64,000 nt of DNA from Ramlibacter alkalitolerans (GTDB lineage Bacteria > Pseudomonadota > Gammaproteobacteria > Burkholderiales > Burkholderiaceae_C). Position 1 is the stretch's first letter. Each line of letters begins with the position of its first letter. The notes below the pieces were generated by a model that did not search any database, had not been told where the DNA came from, and saw nothing but the letters and a program-made list of their open reading frames with translations. This document shows, piece by piece, positions 1 to 7,985 of this stretch. The stretch is from positions 372,001 through 436,000 of the forward strand of contig NZ_JAEQND010000001.1 in assembly GCF_016722765.1 (NCBI RefSeq), given 5' to 3'. Both the position numbers and the translations under genes were made by a program.

Positions 1-337
1 GGTTCAGCACCAGCGGCAGGCCCTGGCCGCCGAAGTGCGGGTCGCAGGAGAGGGCGGGCCAGCCGCCCTCGATGAACCTGGCGTAGGCCTCCTTGAAGCC
101 CTTGGGGGTCGTGACCTCGTGCGTCTTCGCATCGAGCGTGCAGCCCTGCTCGTCGCCGACGCGGTTCAGCGGGAAGGTGACCTCGCTGGCGAACTTGCCA
201 CCTTCCTCCAGCACCGCGTTGATGGTGTCGGCGTCGATGTCGGCATGGCGGGGACAGGGCTTGAGTTCCTCGGCGAGATGGAACACCTCGTGGATCAGGA
301 ACTGCATGTCGCGCAGCGGCGGGGTGTACGTGGGCAT
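1..337 (-). CDS. Acyl-CoA dehydrogenase, N-terminal part (cut by window start)
   Basis: Only the first 112 codons are present and the gene runs off the left edge. The protein begins MPTYTPPLRDMQFLIHEV and contains the stretch EGGWPALSCDPHFGGQGLP, typical of the N-terminal helical domain of acyl-CoA dehydrogenases of the Burkholderiales 3-methylmercaptopropionyl/medium-to-long-chain type. These are FAD enzymes that oxidise an acyl-CoA to the 2-enoyl-CoA and pass electrons to ETF. The catalytic base lies in the missing part, so substrate class cannot be judged. The start lies 3 bp downstream of the stop of the TetR gene, so the two are probably co-transcribed, with the regulator first. Confidence 0.8.
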   Translation of the reverse strand, partial: MPTYTPPLRDMQFLIHEVFHLAEELKPCPRHADIDADTINAVLEEGGKFASEVTFPLNRVGDEQGCTLDAKTHEVTTPKGFKEAYARFIEGGWPALSCDPHFGGQGLPLVLN

Positions 338-340
338 CTT

Positions 341-1045
341 CTACTCCTTGGCGTTCTTGGCCGCTCGGGCGGTTCTGGGAAGGGATCGGACGGTGGGCGA
401 GGGTTTCGCGCCGTAGCGTTGCAGGATGTTCTCGAAGCCCGCATTCGCATGGGCGATCGAGTCGGGGAGCCTGAGGAAGCGGGCCTCGTAGTGCAGCGCC
501 AGGATCAGGCCGTGGATCTCGAACAGCATCTGCTCCTCGTCGGTCCCGGCGTCGATGTGGCCCTCTTCCTTGGCCAGGGCGATGGCGCGCTTCATCGCCT
601 CGTGCCAGCTCTGCACGGACGAGGCGAGCGCGTCGCGCACCGGCCCGGGCCGGTCGTCGAATTCGACCGCGCCGCTGATGTAGATGCAGCCGGAATCGAT
701 CTCGATGGAGGTGCGCTGCATCCAGTTGGCGAACATGGCGCGCAGCCGCGGCAGGCCGCGCGGCTCGCCCATCGCGGGATAGAACACCTCCTGCTCGAAG
801 CGGGCGTGGTACTCGCGGATGACGGAGATCTGCAGTTCCTCGCGCGAGCCGAAGTGGGCGAAGACGCCCGACTTGCTCATTTGCGTGACCTCGGCCAGGG
901 CGCCGATCGACAGGCCCTCCAGGCCGATCTGGGTGGCCAGCCCGAGGGCGGCATCGACGATCGCCGCCTTGGTCTGCTGGCCCTTCTGCAGCGCCTTGCC
1001 CTCGCGGGCGCGGCCGGGCTTCATCGGCAGGTCGGTGACGGACAT
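341..1045 (-). CDS. TetR/AcrR family transcriptional regulator
   Basis: A 234-residue protein with an N-terminal TetR helix-turn-helix at about residues 20-65 (AAIVDAALGLATQIGLEGLS, then MSKSGVFAHFGSREELQ) and a longer C-terminal ligand-binding helical domain. The reading frame stays open upstream, but the start at MSVTDLPMKPGR gives the usual family length; a later ATG seven codons on is possible. It sits directly before an acyl-CoA dehydrogenase gene on the same strand, so a role as a local repressor responding to an acyl-CoA or fatty acid is a reasonable inference. The 160 bp to the divergent Bug receptor gene should hold the promoters of both. Confidence 0.85.
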   Translation of the reverse strand: MSVTDLPMKPGRAREGKALQKGQQTKAAIVDAALGLATQIGLEGLSIGALAEVTQMSKSGVFAHFGSREELQISVIREYHARFEQEVFYPAMGEPRGLPRLRAMFANWMQRTSIEIDSGCIYISGAVEFDDRPGPVRDALASSVQSWHEAMKRAIALAKEEGHIDAGTDEEQMLFEIHGLILALHYEARFLRLPDSIAHANAGFENILQRYGAKPSPTVRSLPRTARAAKNAKE

Positions 1046-1205
1046 GGGTACGGGTGCTCGACAGAATAAAACGAACGATCGTGCGATTTTGACCGATTTT
1101 CGGCGGCCGCGGTTTGGAGGGAGTCCTCTAGAAACCCGGTCAGCGGGTTTTCCCCGCCCCCTGCCTGCCGCGGCGCCGTCACGATCCGGCCGCAGGAGAA
1201 GCGCC

Positions 1206-2186
1206 ATGCACCCCATCCCCCGCCGCACGCTGCTGGCCAGCGCCGGTGCCGCCATCGCCGCGCCGCTGCTCGCCCGCGCCCAGGACACCATCGCCGGCGG
1301 ACGGCCGATCACGCTGGTCGTGTCGTATCCCGCCGGCGGCGGCGCCGACCTGATGGCGCGGCTGCTCGCGCCGCACATGGCGCAGGCGCTGGGGCAGAAC
1401 GTGGTGGTGGACAACAAGCCGGGCGCCAGCGGGCAGCTCGCCGCGGCGCAGGTCGCGCGCGCCACGCCGGACGGCAGCCAGCTGCTGCTGGACGCATCGA
1501 ACTTCGCCGTCAATCCCTCGCTGTTCCCCAAGCTGCCCTACGACAGCGCCACCGCGTTCACGCCGCTGGCCGTGCTGGCGCTGTTCCCGAACGTGATGGT
1601 GTGCACGCCTTCCTACGAGGCCAGGAGCGTGCGCGACGTGATCCGGCTCGCGAAGGAGAAGCCGGCGCAGATCGCCTATGCGTCCTCGGGCAACGGCTCG
1701 GCGCAGCACCTCGCCGGCGCCCTGTTCGAGCAACGGGCCGGTGTGCGGCTGGTGCACGTGCCGTACAAGGGCGGCGGACCGGCGCTCAACGACGTGATGG
1801 GCGGGCAGGTGCCGCTGTTCTTCGCCAATGTCGCGTCCTCGCTCGGGCACATCCAGGCCGGCAAGCTGCGGCCGCTGGCGGTCACCAGCCTGCGGCGGGC
1901 CCGCGCCCTGCCCGAGATGCCGACGATGGAGGAAGCAGGCGTGGCCGGCTACGAGGTGCTGGAATGGAACCCGGTGCTGGCACCGGCAGGCATCGCACCG
2001 GGCGTGCGCGACCGGCTCGCCCGGGCGATCGCCCGGGCCATGGCCGAACCCGAGGTGCTCGGGCGCGTGCGCGCGCTCAGCGGCGAGGTGTTCGCCGGCG
2101 GGCCCGCGCAGGCTGCGGACTTCCTGAAGAAGCAGCAGGCGCTCTGGGCGACGGTGGTGCGCGAGCGCGGGATCAGCGTGGGCTGA
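1206..2186 (+). CDS. Bug/TctC family tripartite tricarboxylate transporter substrate-binding protein
   Basis: A 326-residue periplasmic receptor. The first 26 residues form a twin-arginine-like or Sec signal (PRRTLLASAGAAIAAPLLARAQ) ending in ARAQ. The mature protein shows the family hallmarks: ITLVVSYPAGGGADLMARL near the start, NKPGASGQLAA, HVPYKGGGPA in the middle, and LPEMPTMEEAG towards the C terminus. A good ribosome site (aggagaa) precedes the ATG. Bug proteins bind carboxylates or other small acids and are hugely expanded in Burkholderiales, often without their TctAB permease, as here. The lactonase-type amidohydrolase begins 4 bp after the stop, so the ligand may be a lactone or sugar acid of that pathway. 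Confidence 0.9.
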   Translation: MHPIPRRTLLASAGAAIAAPLLARAQDTIAGGRPITLVVSYPAGGGADLMARLLAPHMAQALGQNVVVDNKPGASGQLAAAQVARATPDGSQLLLDASNFAVNPSLFPKLPYDSATAFTPLAVLALFPNVMVCTPSYEARSVRDVIRLAKEKPAQIAYASSGNGSAQHLAGALFEQRAGVRLVHVPYKGGGPALNDVMGGQVPLFFANVASSLGHIQAGKLRPLAVTSLRRARALPEMPTMEEAGVAGYEVLEWNPVLAPAGIAPGVRDRLARAIARAMAEPEVLGRVRALSGEVFAGGPAQAADFLKKQQALWATVVRERGISVG

Positions 2187-2190
2187 CCGA

Positions 2191-3003
2191 TTGACCTCGA
2201 CCCCGCAGCCACCGCCAGGGTGGGATTGCCATGTGCACGTGTTCGACGGCAGTGCGCCGGCCGCCGGCGCACATTACGTTCCGCTGCCGCGGCCCCTGTC
2301 CGAGATCGAGCGGCTGGCGCAGGAACATGGCTGCGGCCACCTCGTGCTGGTCCAGGCGAGCGTGTACGGGCATGACAACCGGCTGCTGCTGGCCGCGCTG
2401 CGCGCCAGCGCGGGAAGGCACCGCGGCATCGTCGTCCTGCACGGGCGCGAAAGCAGCGCGGAACTGGCGGCCATGCATGCGGCGGGCGTGCGCGGCGTGC
2501 GCTTCAACCTGGTGTCGCCGGTGGGCAGTGCCGCTGCCGACGCCGAGGCGCTGCTGCCGGTGCTGGCGCCCGAGCTGCGTCGTCTCGGCTGGCATGTGCA
2601 GTGGTACGCGCATCCGCAGCACCTGCCGCTGCTCGCGCGCCTGCAGGAGCGCTGCGGACTGCCCTTCGTGCTCGACCACCTGGCCGGGCTGACGCCCCTG
2701 CATGCGGACGACGCGGACGCGTGGCCCGCGCTCCACGCCCTGGCGCAAGGCGGCGCCTGGGTCAAGCTGTCCGGCTGGTACCGGCTGCAGGCGCAGCCGC
2801 CGTACGGCGCCGTGCAGCCGCTGGTGCGCGCCGTGGCGGAATGCCTTGGCGAGCGCATGGTGTGGGGCTCCGACTGGCCGCACACCTTCTTCGAGGCCCA
2901 GGCGATGCCCACCTACGAGAGCCTGTGGCTGCCGGTGGTGCGCGCCCTCGGCGAGCAGGCCGCGCAGCGGGTGCGCACCGCCGGAGCGCGCCTGTACACC
3001 TGA
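2191..3003 (+). CDS. Amidohydrolase family 2, probable sugar-lactone hydrolase
   Basis: A 270-residue TIM-barrel metal-dependent hydrolase of the COG3618/Amidohydro_2 type. It shows the N-terminal metal motif DCHVHVF (residues 12-18), GVRGVRFNLV, the strand FVLDHLAG and the C-terminal metal/base motif GSDWPH. The family includes L-fuconolactone and L-rhamnonolactone hydrolases and 2-pyrone-4,6-dicarboxylate lactonase. Translation probably starts at a TTG 4 bp after the Bug receptor stop, because no ATG or GTG lies before the DCHVHVF motif in frame. Given the neighbouring FAH hydrolase and two SDR dehydrogenases, opening of a 6-deoxyaldonolactone (for example L-fuconolactone) is the best guess; the substrate is inferred, not read from the sequence. 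Confidence 0.82.
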   Translation: MTSTPQPPPGWDCHVHVFDGSAPAAGAHYVPLPRPLSEIERLAQEHGCGHLVLVQASVYGHDNRLLLAALRASAGRHRGIVVLHGRESSAELAAMHAAGVRGVRFNLVSPVGSAAADAEALLPVLAPELRRLGWHVQWYAHPQHLPLLARLQERCGLPFVLDHLAGLTPLHADDADAWPALHALAQGGAWVKLSGWYRLQAQPPYGAVQPLVRAVAECLGERMVWGSDWPHTFFEAQAMPTYESLWLPVVRALGEQAAQRVRTAGARLYT

Positions 3004-3004
3004 G

Positions 3005-3022
3005 GGCCGGCCCGCGCCGGCC
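3005..3022. terminator. GC-rich hairpin between convergent genes
   Basis: Perfect 7-bp stem GGCCGGC / GCCGGCC with a 4-base loop, placed in the 25-bp gap between the convergent amidohydrolase and FAH-family genes. There is no clear T tract on either strand, so it may act as a weak bidirectional terminator or simply protect 3' ends. Confidence 0.4.
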
Positions 3023-3028
3023 GCCGGT

Positions 3029-3883
3029 TCAGGCCGCGGCCTTGTAGGGCACCACCAGTTGCCGCTGCTCGCCCAGGCCCTGGATGCCCAGCGTCATCAC
3101 GTCGCCCTTCTTCAGGTACTTCGGCGGCTTCATGCCCAGGCCCACGCCCGGCGGCGTGCCGGTGGTGATCACGTCGCCGGGCTCCAGCGTCATGAAGTGG
3201 CTGCAGTAGCTCACCAGCTTGGCCGCGTTGAAGATCATGGTGCGGGTGTTGCCGGTCTGCATGCGCTGGCCGTTCACGTCCAGCCACATGTCCAGCTTCT
3301 GCACGTTGGCGATCTCGTCGGTGGTCACGAGCCACGGGCCGATCGGGCCGAAGGTGTCGCAACCCTTGCCCTTGTCCCACTGGGAGCCGCGTTCGAGCTG
3401 GAACTCGCGCTCGCTCACGTCGTTGCAGATGGTGTAGCCGGCCACGTGCGCCAGCGCCTTGTTCATCGGAACGTAGCGCGCGGTGGTGCCGATCACGATG
3501 CCCAGCTCCACTTCCCAGTCGGTCTTGACCGAGCCGCGCGGCAGCATCACCGGATCGTTCGGGCCCTGGATGCAGCTGGTGGCCTTCATGAACACGATCG
3601 GCTCGGCGGGGATCGGCATGTTCGATTCGGCGGCGTGGTCGGAGTAGTTCAGGCCGATGGCGATGAACTTGGGCACCCGCGCGACCGGGCAGCCGAAGCG
3701 CGGGTTGCCGCGCACCGCCGGCAGCTTGGCCGGACTGACCTTGCGGATGCGGGCCAGGCCCACCTGCCCGAGTTGCTCCGGGCCGATGTCCGGCACCACG
3801 CTGCTCAGGTCGCGCAGCCTGCCTTCGTCGTCGACCAGGCCCGGCTTCTCCTTGCCGGGGTTGCCATAGCGCACCAGTTTCAT
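3029..3883 (-). CDS. Fumarylacetoacetate hydrolase family protein, probable 2,4-diketo-3-deoxy-sugar-acid hydrolase
   Basis: A 284-residue FAH-superfamily protein. The catalytic fold is marked by FIAIGLNYSDHAAE, the metal-ligand segment DWEVELGIVIG, the long loop containing SQWDKGKGCDTFGPIGPW, and GDVITTGTPPGVG near the C terminus. Members of this subgroup include 2,4-diketo-3-deoxy-L-fuconate and -L-rhamnonate hydrolases, which split the diketo acid into pyruvate and lactate, as well as ureidoglycolate lyases. It lies 22 bp downstream of an SDR dehydrogenase on the same strand as the third gene of a three-gene unit transcribed away from the GntR gene. This context favours the last, C-C-cleaving step of a non-phosphorylative deoxy-sugar pathway. 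Confidence 0.85.
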   Translation of the reverse strand: MKLVRYGNPGKEKPGLVDDEGRLRDLSSVVPDIGPEQLGQVGLARIRKVSPAKLPAVRGNPRFGCPVARVPKFIAIGLNYSDHAAESNMPIPAEPIVFMKATSCIQGPNDPVMLPRGSVKTDWEVELGIVIGTTARYVPMNKALAHVAGYTICNDVSEREFQLERGSQWDKGKGCDTFGPIGPWLVTTDEIANVQKLDMWLDVNGQRMQTGNTRTMIFNAAKLVSYCSHFMTLEPGDVITTGTPPGVGLGMKPPKYLKKGDVMTLGIQGLGEQRQLVVPYKAAA

Positions 3884-3905
3884 TCGGGTTCCTTCGTCGT
3901 TGTCG

Positions 3906-4652
3906 TCAGTAAGTGGAGCGGCCGCCGGAGAGGTCGAACACGGCGCCGGTGGAAAACGAGCAATCCTCCGTGCACAGCCAGCCGACCAGCGCCGCGATCT
4001 CCTCCGGCGTGCCGAAGCGCCCCATCGGGATCTTCGACAGCATGAACTGGATGTGCTCCGGCGTCATCTGGTCGAAGATGGCGGTCTTCACCGCCGCCGG
4101 CGTCACGCAGTTGACGCGGATGTCCTGGTCGGCGAGCTCCTTGCCCAGCGACTTGGTCAGCGCGATCACGGCCGCCTTGCTGGCGCTGTAGGCGCTGGCG
4201 TTCGGGTTGCCGTCCTTGCCGGCCACGGAGGCGATGTTGACGATGCGGCCGTAACCGGCCGAGCGCATGGCCGGCACCACCTCGCGGCAGCACAGGAACA
4301 GGCCGGTGAGGTTGACGTCGATCACCTGCCGCCACGCATCGACCGGGTAGTCCCACACCTTGGTGTTGGGCCCGGTGATGCCGGCGCTGTTCACGAGCGC
4401 GTCGATCCGGCCTGCGTGCGCCAGCGTCGCCTGCACGGCGCTGCGCACCGAGCTCTCGCTCCCCACGTCGACCACCACGTGGGCGTTGCCTTCCCCGAGC
4501 TCGCGCGCGGCGCGCGCGGCCCCGGCCTCGTCGCGGTCCCACACCGTGACGCGGCCGCCGGAGGCCACGAGGCGCTGCGCGATGGCGAAGCCCAGGCCCG
4601 TCGCGCCACCGGTGACGACCGCATGGCGGCCGCGGAAATCGAGCTGGTTCAT
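3906..4652 (-). CDS. SDR family oxidoreductase (candidate sugar or 2-keto-3-deoxy acid dehydrogenase)
   Basis: A 248-residue classical short-chain dehydrogenase: NAD(P)-binding TGGATGLG near residue 14, NSAG, catalytic Ser in NIASVAG, and the YSASK pair that positions the catalytic Tyr and Lys. The C-terminal part (KIPMGRFGTPEEIAALVGWL) is standard for the family. It overlaps the preceding SDR by 4 bp (ATGA), so the two are translationally coupled, and is followed 22 bp on by the FAH-family hydrolase. One of the two SDRs should oxidise the aldose to the lactone and the other the 2-keto-3-deoxy acid at C4. I assign this one tentatively to the aldose step, because the other looks more like known 2-keto-3-deoxy-L-fuconate dehydrogenases. 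Confidence 0.85.
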   Translation of the reverse strand: MNQLDFRGRHAVVTGGATGLGFAIAQRLVASGGRVTVWDRDEAGAARAARELGEGNAHVVVDVGSESSVRSAVQATLAHAGRIDALVNSAGITGPNTKVWDYPVDAWRQVIDVNLTGLFLCCREVVPAMRSAGYGRIVNIASVAGKDGNPNASAYSASKAAVIALTKSLGKELADQDIRVNCVTPAAVKTAIFDQMTPEHIQFMLSKIPMGRFGTPEEIAALVGWLCTEDCSFSTGAVFDLSGGRSTY

Positions 4653-5395
4653 ATCGTGATCCCTCCGTCGACGGAATAGGCCTGGCCGGTGACGAAGGCC
4701 GCTTCGTCGCTGGCGAGGAAGACGACCAGCGGCGCGATCTCTTCGGCCGTGGCGAGCCGGCCCATCGGCTGGCGGGCGATGAAGGCCTTGCGCGCCGCCA
4801 CCGGATCGGGGTTGGCGTTGATGCGCTCGTGCAGCGAAGGCGTGTCCACGGTGCCGGGGCAGATCGCGTTGCAGCGGATGCCGTTGGCCACGTAGTCCGC
4901 GGCGACGCTCTTGGTCAGGCCGATCACCGCCGCCTTGGTGGTGCCGTAGATGAAGCGGTTCGGCAGGCCCTTGATGCTGCTGCACACGCTGGCCATGTTG
5001 ATGATGCTGCCCTGGCCCGCGCCGCCCGCGTTCTGCAGCATGCGGGGCAGCGCGGCCTGGATGGCCCAGAACTGCGCGCGCACGTTCAGGTTCAGCGCGA
5101 AGTTCCACTCTTCGTCGGTGGCCTGCAGCACGGTGCCGCCGTGGACGAAGCCGGCGCAGTTGAACAGGACGTCGAGCGCCGGCATCGCGCCGATCACGCC
5201 CGCGAGCGAGGCCTTGTCGAGGACATCGAGCTGCACGCAGCGGATGCCGGGCACGCCCTCGTAGCTGTCCAGGAGGCGCGGGTTCACGTCGGTGGCCCAC
5301 ACCTGCGCGCCTTCGGCGGCGAGGGCCAGCGCGCTGGCGCGGCCTATGCCCTGGCCGGCGGCGGTGACGAGGGCGGTCTTGCCTTGGAGGCGCAT
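4649..5395 (-). CDS. SDR family oxidoreductase, 2-keto-3-deoxy-L-fuconate dehydrogenase-like
   Basis: A 248-residue classical SDR with cofactor motif TAAGQGIG, an acidic residue after the second strand (ATDVN) that predicts NAD rather than NADP, NMASVCSS with the catalytic Ser, and YGTTK with the catalytic Tyr and Lys. The order TALVTAAGQGIGRASALALA followed by a short spacer to LDVLD resembles the DHRS6/2-keto-3-deoxy-L-fuconate 4-dehydrogenase subgroup. It is the first gene of the leftward SDR-SDR-FAH unit and faces the GntR gene across a 190-bp region holding a palindromic operator candidate. Predicted reaction: oxidation of C4-OH of a 2-keto-3-deoxy acid to give the FAH substrate. Assignment to fuconate rather than another deoxy-sugar is inference. 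Confidence 0.85.
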   Translation of the reverse strand: MRLQGKTALVTAAGQGIGRASALALAAEGAQVWATDVNPRLLDSYEGVPGIRCVQLDVLDKASLAGVIGAMPALDVLFNCAGFVHGGTVLQATDEEWNFALNLNVRAQFWAIQAALPRMLQNAGGAGQGSIINMASVCSSIKGLPNRFIYGTTKAAVIGLTKSVAADYVANGIRCNAICPGTVDTPSLHERINANPDPVAARKAFIARQPMGRLATAEEIAPLVVFLASDEAAFVTGQAYSVDGGITI

Positions 5396-5418
5396 GTCGT
5401 TTTCTCCTTGTCGTCGAG

Positions 5419-5489
5419 CGCTGGGGTTTGCGCTTCGCGGCTCACCACCAGCCTACCGTGCGCGCGCTTCGCGGCTCACCGCGAGCCTA
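5419..5489. repeat. Family C intergenic repeat, locus 1
   Basis: One full unit (5419-5456) starting CGCTGGGGTTTGCGCTTCGC and ending CACCAGCCTAC, followed by a partial direct copy (5460-5489). The same unit recurs at about 13.5 kb and 51.7 kb. It lies in the GntR/SDR divergent region, between the SDR start and the operator candidate. Confidence 0.75.
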
Positions 5490-5532
5490 CGGGATGATCC
5501 CGATGCGGTGCACGGGCGCGGGCCCGATATTA

Positions 5533-5555
5533 ATTGGCCTGACCACTTGGCCAAT
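5533..5555. promoter_or_regulatory. Palindromic operator candidate for the GntR regulator
   Basis: Perfect 7-bp inverted repeat ATTGGCC / GGCCAAT separated by 9 bp (TGACCACTT), 34 bp upstream of the GntR start and about 140 bp upstream of the divergent SDR start. FadR-subfamily regulators bind short palindromes with a TGGTC-like core, and TGACCA is present in the spacer. Position and symmetry suggest autoregulation and control of the SDR-SDR-FAH unit. Confidence 0.5.
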
Positions 5556-5588
5556 CGGTGGCAACCCCGGCGTTGCCACGCATGACCG

Positions 5589-6323
5589 ATGCCCCTGCAG
5601 ACCGTCGAATCCAGCCGCCTGTACCGCCAGATCGCGGAGCAGTTGCGCGGCCTGATCGCGCAGGGCGAATTCGCGGCCGGCACGCGGCTGCCGGCCGAAC
5701 GCGATCTCGCTCGCCAGCTCGGCGTGAGCCGGCCCTCGGTGCGCGAGGCGCTCATCGCCCTCGAGGTCGAAGGCTGGGTCGAGGTGCGCACCGGCTCCGG
5801 AATCTATGTGCAGCCGCCCAGGCAACGCATCGGCGCCATCGCGACCCGGCCAGGCAGCAGCGAGGAGGGCGAGAGCGCTGAATGGGGTCCCCTGCAACTG
5901 ATGCGCGCGCGCGAACTGGTCGAAGCCGAAGTGGCGGCGCTGGCCGCGCGCCATGCACGCCGGCCGCACATCGCGCAGATCGCCAGCGCGCTGGCCCAGA
6001 TGCGCGAGGAAGCCGAGTCGGGCACCGAACCGCGCTCCGGCGACGAGGCTTTCCACACCGCCGTGGCGCAGGCCTGCGGCAACGAGGTCCTGGCCGACAC
6101 CGTGCGCAACTACTGGAGCGCACGCCACGGTCCGCTGTTCCTGCGCCTGGGCGAACACTTCGAGAACCCCGCCTCCTGGAGCGCGGCGCTGGTCGAACAC
6201 GACGCCGTGCTGGAGGCGATCCGCGCGCGCGACGCCGCCGCCGCACGCGCCGCCATGCAGCAGCACCTGAAGAAATCCACCAGCCGCTACAGCGCGAGCT
6301 GGCGGCGTGCCAACCATTCTTGA
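5589..6323 (+). CDS. GntR family regulator, FadR/FCD subgroup
   Basis: A 244-residue regulator with an N-terminal winged helix (residues about 8-75: LYRQIAEQLRGLIAQGEF, LPAERDLARQLGVSRPSVRE, then VEVRTGSGIYV) and a C-terminal all-helical FCD domain with EAFHTAVAQACGN and EHDAVLEAI, which contribute metal/ligand-binding His and Asp residues. FCD-type GntR proteins usually sense organic or sugar acids and repress catabolic operons. It lies between the divergent SDR-SDR-FAH unit and the TRAP transporter genes, whose first start is 26 bp downstream, so it probably controls both. The ATG chosen gives the complete HTH; an upstream ATG at 5582 is out of frame. Confidence 0.9.
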   Translation: MPLQTVESSRLYRQIAEQLRGLIAQGEFAAGTRLPAERDLARQLGVSRPSVREALIALEVEGWVEVRTGSGIYVQPPRQRIGAIATRPGSSEEGESAEWGPLQLMRARELVEAEVAALAARHARRPHIAQIASALAQMREEAESGTEPRSGDEAFHTAVAQACGNEVLADTVRNYWSARHGPLFLRLGEHFENPASWSAALVEHDAVLEAIRARDAAAARAAMQQHLKKSTSRYSASWRRANHS

Positions 6324-6349
6324 CAGCAAGCCACCCTGAAGGAGACTCC

Positions 6350-7330
6350 ATGAGCAAACGACTCACCGTCAAACTGATTGCCGCCTGCGCGCTCGCGGCC
6401 GCCGTGGCCGGCCCGGCCTTCGCGCAGACCACCAAGCTGAAGTGGGCGCACGTGTACGAAACCTCGGAGCCGTTCCACAAGTGGTCGGTCTGGGCCGGCG
6501 ATGAAATCAAGAAGCGCACCAACGGCCGCTACGAAGTGCAGGTGTTCCCCGCCTCGACGCTGGGCAAGGAATCCGACATCAACCAGGGCCTGCAGCTGGG
6601 CACCGTCGACATCGTCCTCACCGGCGCCAGCTTCGCCGCCCGCAGCTACCAGCCGCTGGCCATCTCCTACTTCCCGTTCATCTTCCGTGACGCCGAGCAC
6701 CAGTTCAAGTACGCCAAGAGCGACGTCTTCAAGGAACTCGCGGGAGGTTACGACAAGGCGAGCGGCAACCACATCACGGCCATGAGCTACTACGGCGCGC
6801 GCCACGTCACTTCCAACAAGGCGGTCGCCAAGCCCGAGGACATGAAGGGCCTGAAGATCCGCGTCCCGGACGCGCCCGCCTACCTGGCCTTCCCGAAGTC
6901 GCTGGGCGCCAACCCGACGCCGATCGCCTTCGCCGAGGTCTACCTCGCGCTGCAGAACGGCACCGTGGATGCGCAGGAGAACCCGCTGCCCACGATCGAG
7001 GCCAAGAAGTTCTTCGAGGTGCAGAAGAACATTTCCCTCACGGGGCACATCGTCGACTCGCTGCTGACGGTCGTCTCCGGCAGCGTGTGGAACAAGCTGT
7101 CCGATGCCGACAAGAAGATCTTCACCGAGGTGATGCAGGAGGCCGCCGAGAAGACCGGCCGCGAGATCGTCGCCTCCGAGGCGCGCCTGGTCGACGAGTT
7201 CAAGAAGAAGGGCAACAACGTCATCGTCGTGGACAAGAACGCCTTCCGCGAGGCGGTGCTGAAGGCCACCAAGCCCACCGAGCAGGGCTACCGCCAGGCC
7301 GACTACGACCGCATCCAGGCGATCAAGTAA
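6350..7330 (+). CDS. dctP: TRAP transporter solute-binding protein DctP
   Basis: A 326-residue periplasmic protein with a clear Sec signal peptide (MSKRLTVKLIAACALAAAVA, cleavage after AFAQ) and the DctP fold: LKWAHVYETSEPFHKW, FPASTLGKESDINQGLQLG, and GLKIRVPDAPAYL, where the Arg of KIRVP is the usual carboxylate-binding residue. The segment NGTVDAQENPLPTIEAKKF is also typical of the family. A strong ribosome site (aaggag) lies 6 bp before the ATG. The conserved Arg points to an acid such as an aldonate, dicarboxylate or other carboxylate as ligand. With dctQ and dctM it forms a complete Na+-driven importer embedded in the sugar-acid catabolic cluster. Confidence 0.93.
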   Translation: MSKRLTVKLIAACALAAAVAGPAFAQTTKLKWAHVYETSEPFHKWSVWAGDEIKKRTNGRYEVQVFPASTLGKESDINQGLQLGTVDIVLTGASFAARSYQPLAISYFPFIFRDAEHQFKYAKSDVFKELAGGYDKASGNHITAMSYYGARHVTSNKAVAKPEDMKGLKIRVPDAPAYLAFPKSLGANPTPIAFAEVYLALQNGTVDAQENPLPTIEAKKFFEVQKNISLTGHIVDSLLTVVSGSVWNKLSDADKKIFTEVMQEAAEKTGREIVASEARLVDEFKKKGNNVIVVDKNAFREAVLKATKPTEQGYRQADYDRIQAIK

Positions 7331-7337
7331 GCCGCCT

Positions 7338-7361
7338 GCAGCGGGCCGGCCGGCCCGCTGC
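7338..7361. promoter_or_regulatory. Perfect 24-bp palindrome in the dctP-dctQ spacer
   Basis: Two 12-base arms, GCAGCGGGCCGG and CCGGCCCGCTGC, with no spacer, in the 63-bp gap after the dctP stop. In RNA this would fold into a very stable hairpin. Such intercistronic hairpins commonly raise the amount of binding-protein mRNA relative to the membrane subunits by partial termination or 3'-end protection. Confidence 0.6.
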
Positions 7362-7393
7362 GCCCGACCCCGCCGCCAAACCGGATCCCTTCG

Positions 7394-7972
7394 ATGGAAA
7401 ACACGACGACGATTGACGACCTGCCCAAGGTGATGGGCGACGACGGCGAGTTCCACGCCCAGGACGAGGCCGTCGACCTCTCGGGCACCGCGCCGGAAGC
7501 GTGGATCGCCCTGGGCTTCTTCTGGATCCTGGGGCTGGTGGTGTTCTACCAGTTCTTCACGCGCTACGTGCTGAACGACTCCGCCGCCTGGACGGAGGAG
7601 ATCGCGCGCTACCTGCTGATCGCCACCGTGTTCACCGGCGCCGTGATCGGCGTGGTCAAGAACAACCACATCCAGGTCGACTTCTTCTACCAGTTCATGC
7701 CGCGGGCGCTCGCACGGGCGATGGCCACCGGCGTCGACATCATGCGGGTCGCCTTCTTCGCCGCCGCTGTGGTGCTCACCTGGCTGATGATGGCCAAGCT
7801 GGGCAGCACCTCGCGCATGACCATGATCGACCTGCCCATGAACTACGTGTACGGCATCTGCCTCGTGGCCTTCGCCGCCATGGCCGTGCGCTCCACGCAG
7901 GTGATGCGCATCCACCTGAAGCGCGGCTACACCGTGCTGGAACGGCCCGAGTCGGCCATCGAAGACCGCTGA
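7394..7972 (+). CDS. dctQ: TRAP transporter small permease DctQ
   Basis: A 192-residue inner-membrane protein with four predicted hydrophobic segments (AWIALGFFWILGLVVFYQFF, the region around YLLIATVFTGAVIGVVK, RVAFFAAAVVLTWLMM and YVYGICLVAFAAMAV). The motif WTEEIARYLLI after the first segment is the family signature. It forms the accessory membrane subunit that pairs with DctM. The N terminus carries about 30 extra acidic cytoplasmic residues (TIDDLPKVMGDDGEFHAQDE), longer than in many DctQ proteins. The dctM gene follows 13 bp later. Confidence 0.92.
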   Translation: MENTTTIDDLPKVMGDDGEFHAQDEAVDLSGTAPEAWIALGFFWILGLVVFYQFFTRYVLNDSAAWTEEIARYLLIATVFTGAVIGVVKNNHIQVDFFYQFMPRALARAMATGVDIMRVAFFAAAVVLTWLMMAKLGSTSRMTMIDLPMNYVYGICLVAFAAMAVRSTQVMRIHLKRGYTVLERPESAIEDR

Positions 7973-7985
7973 AGGCGCTTCCCCC

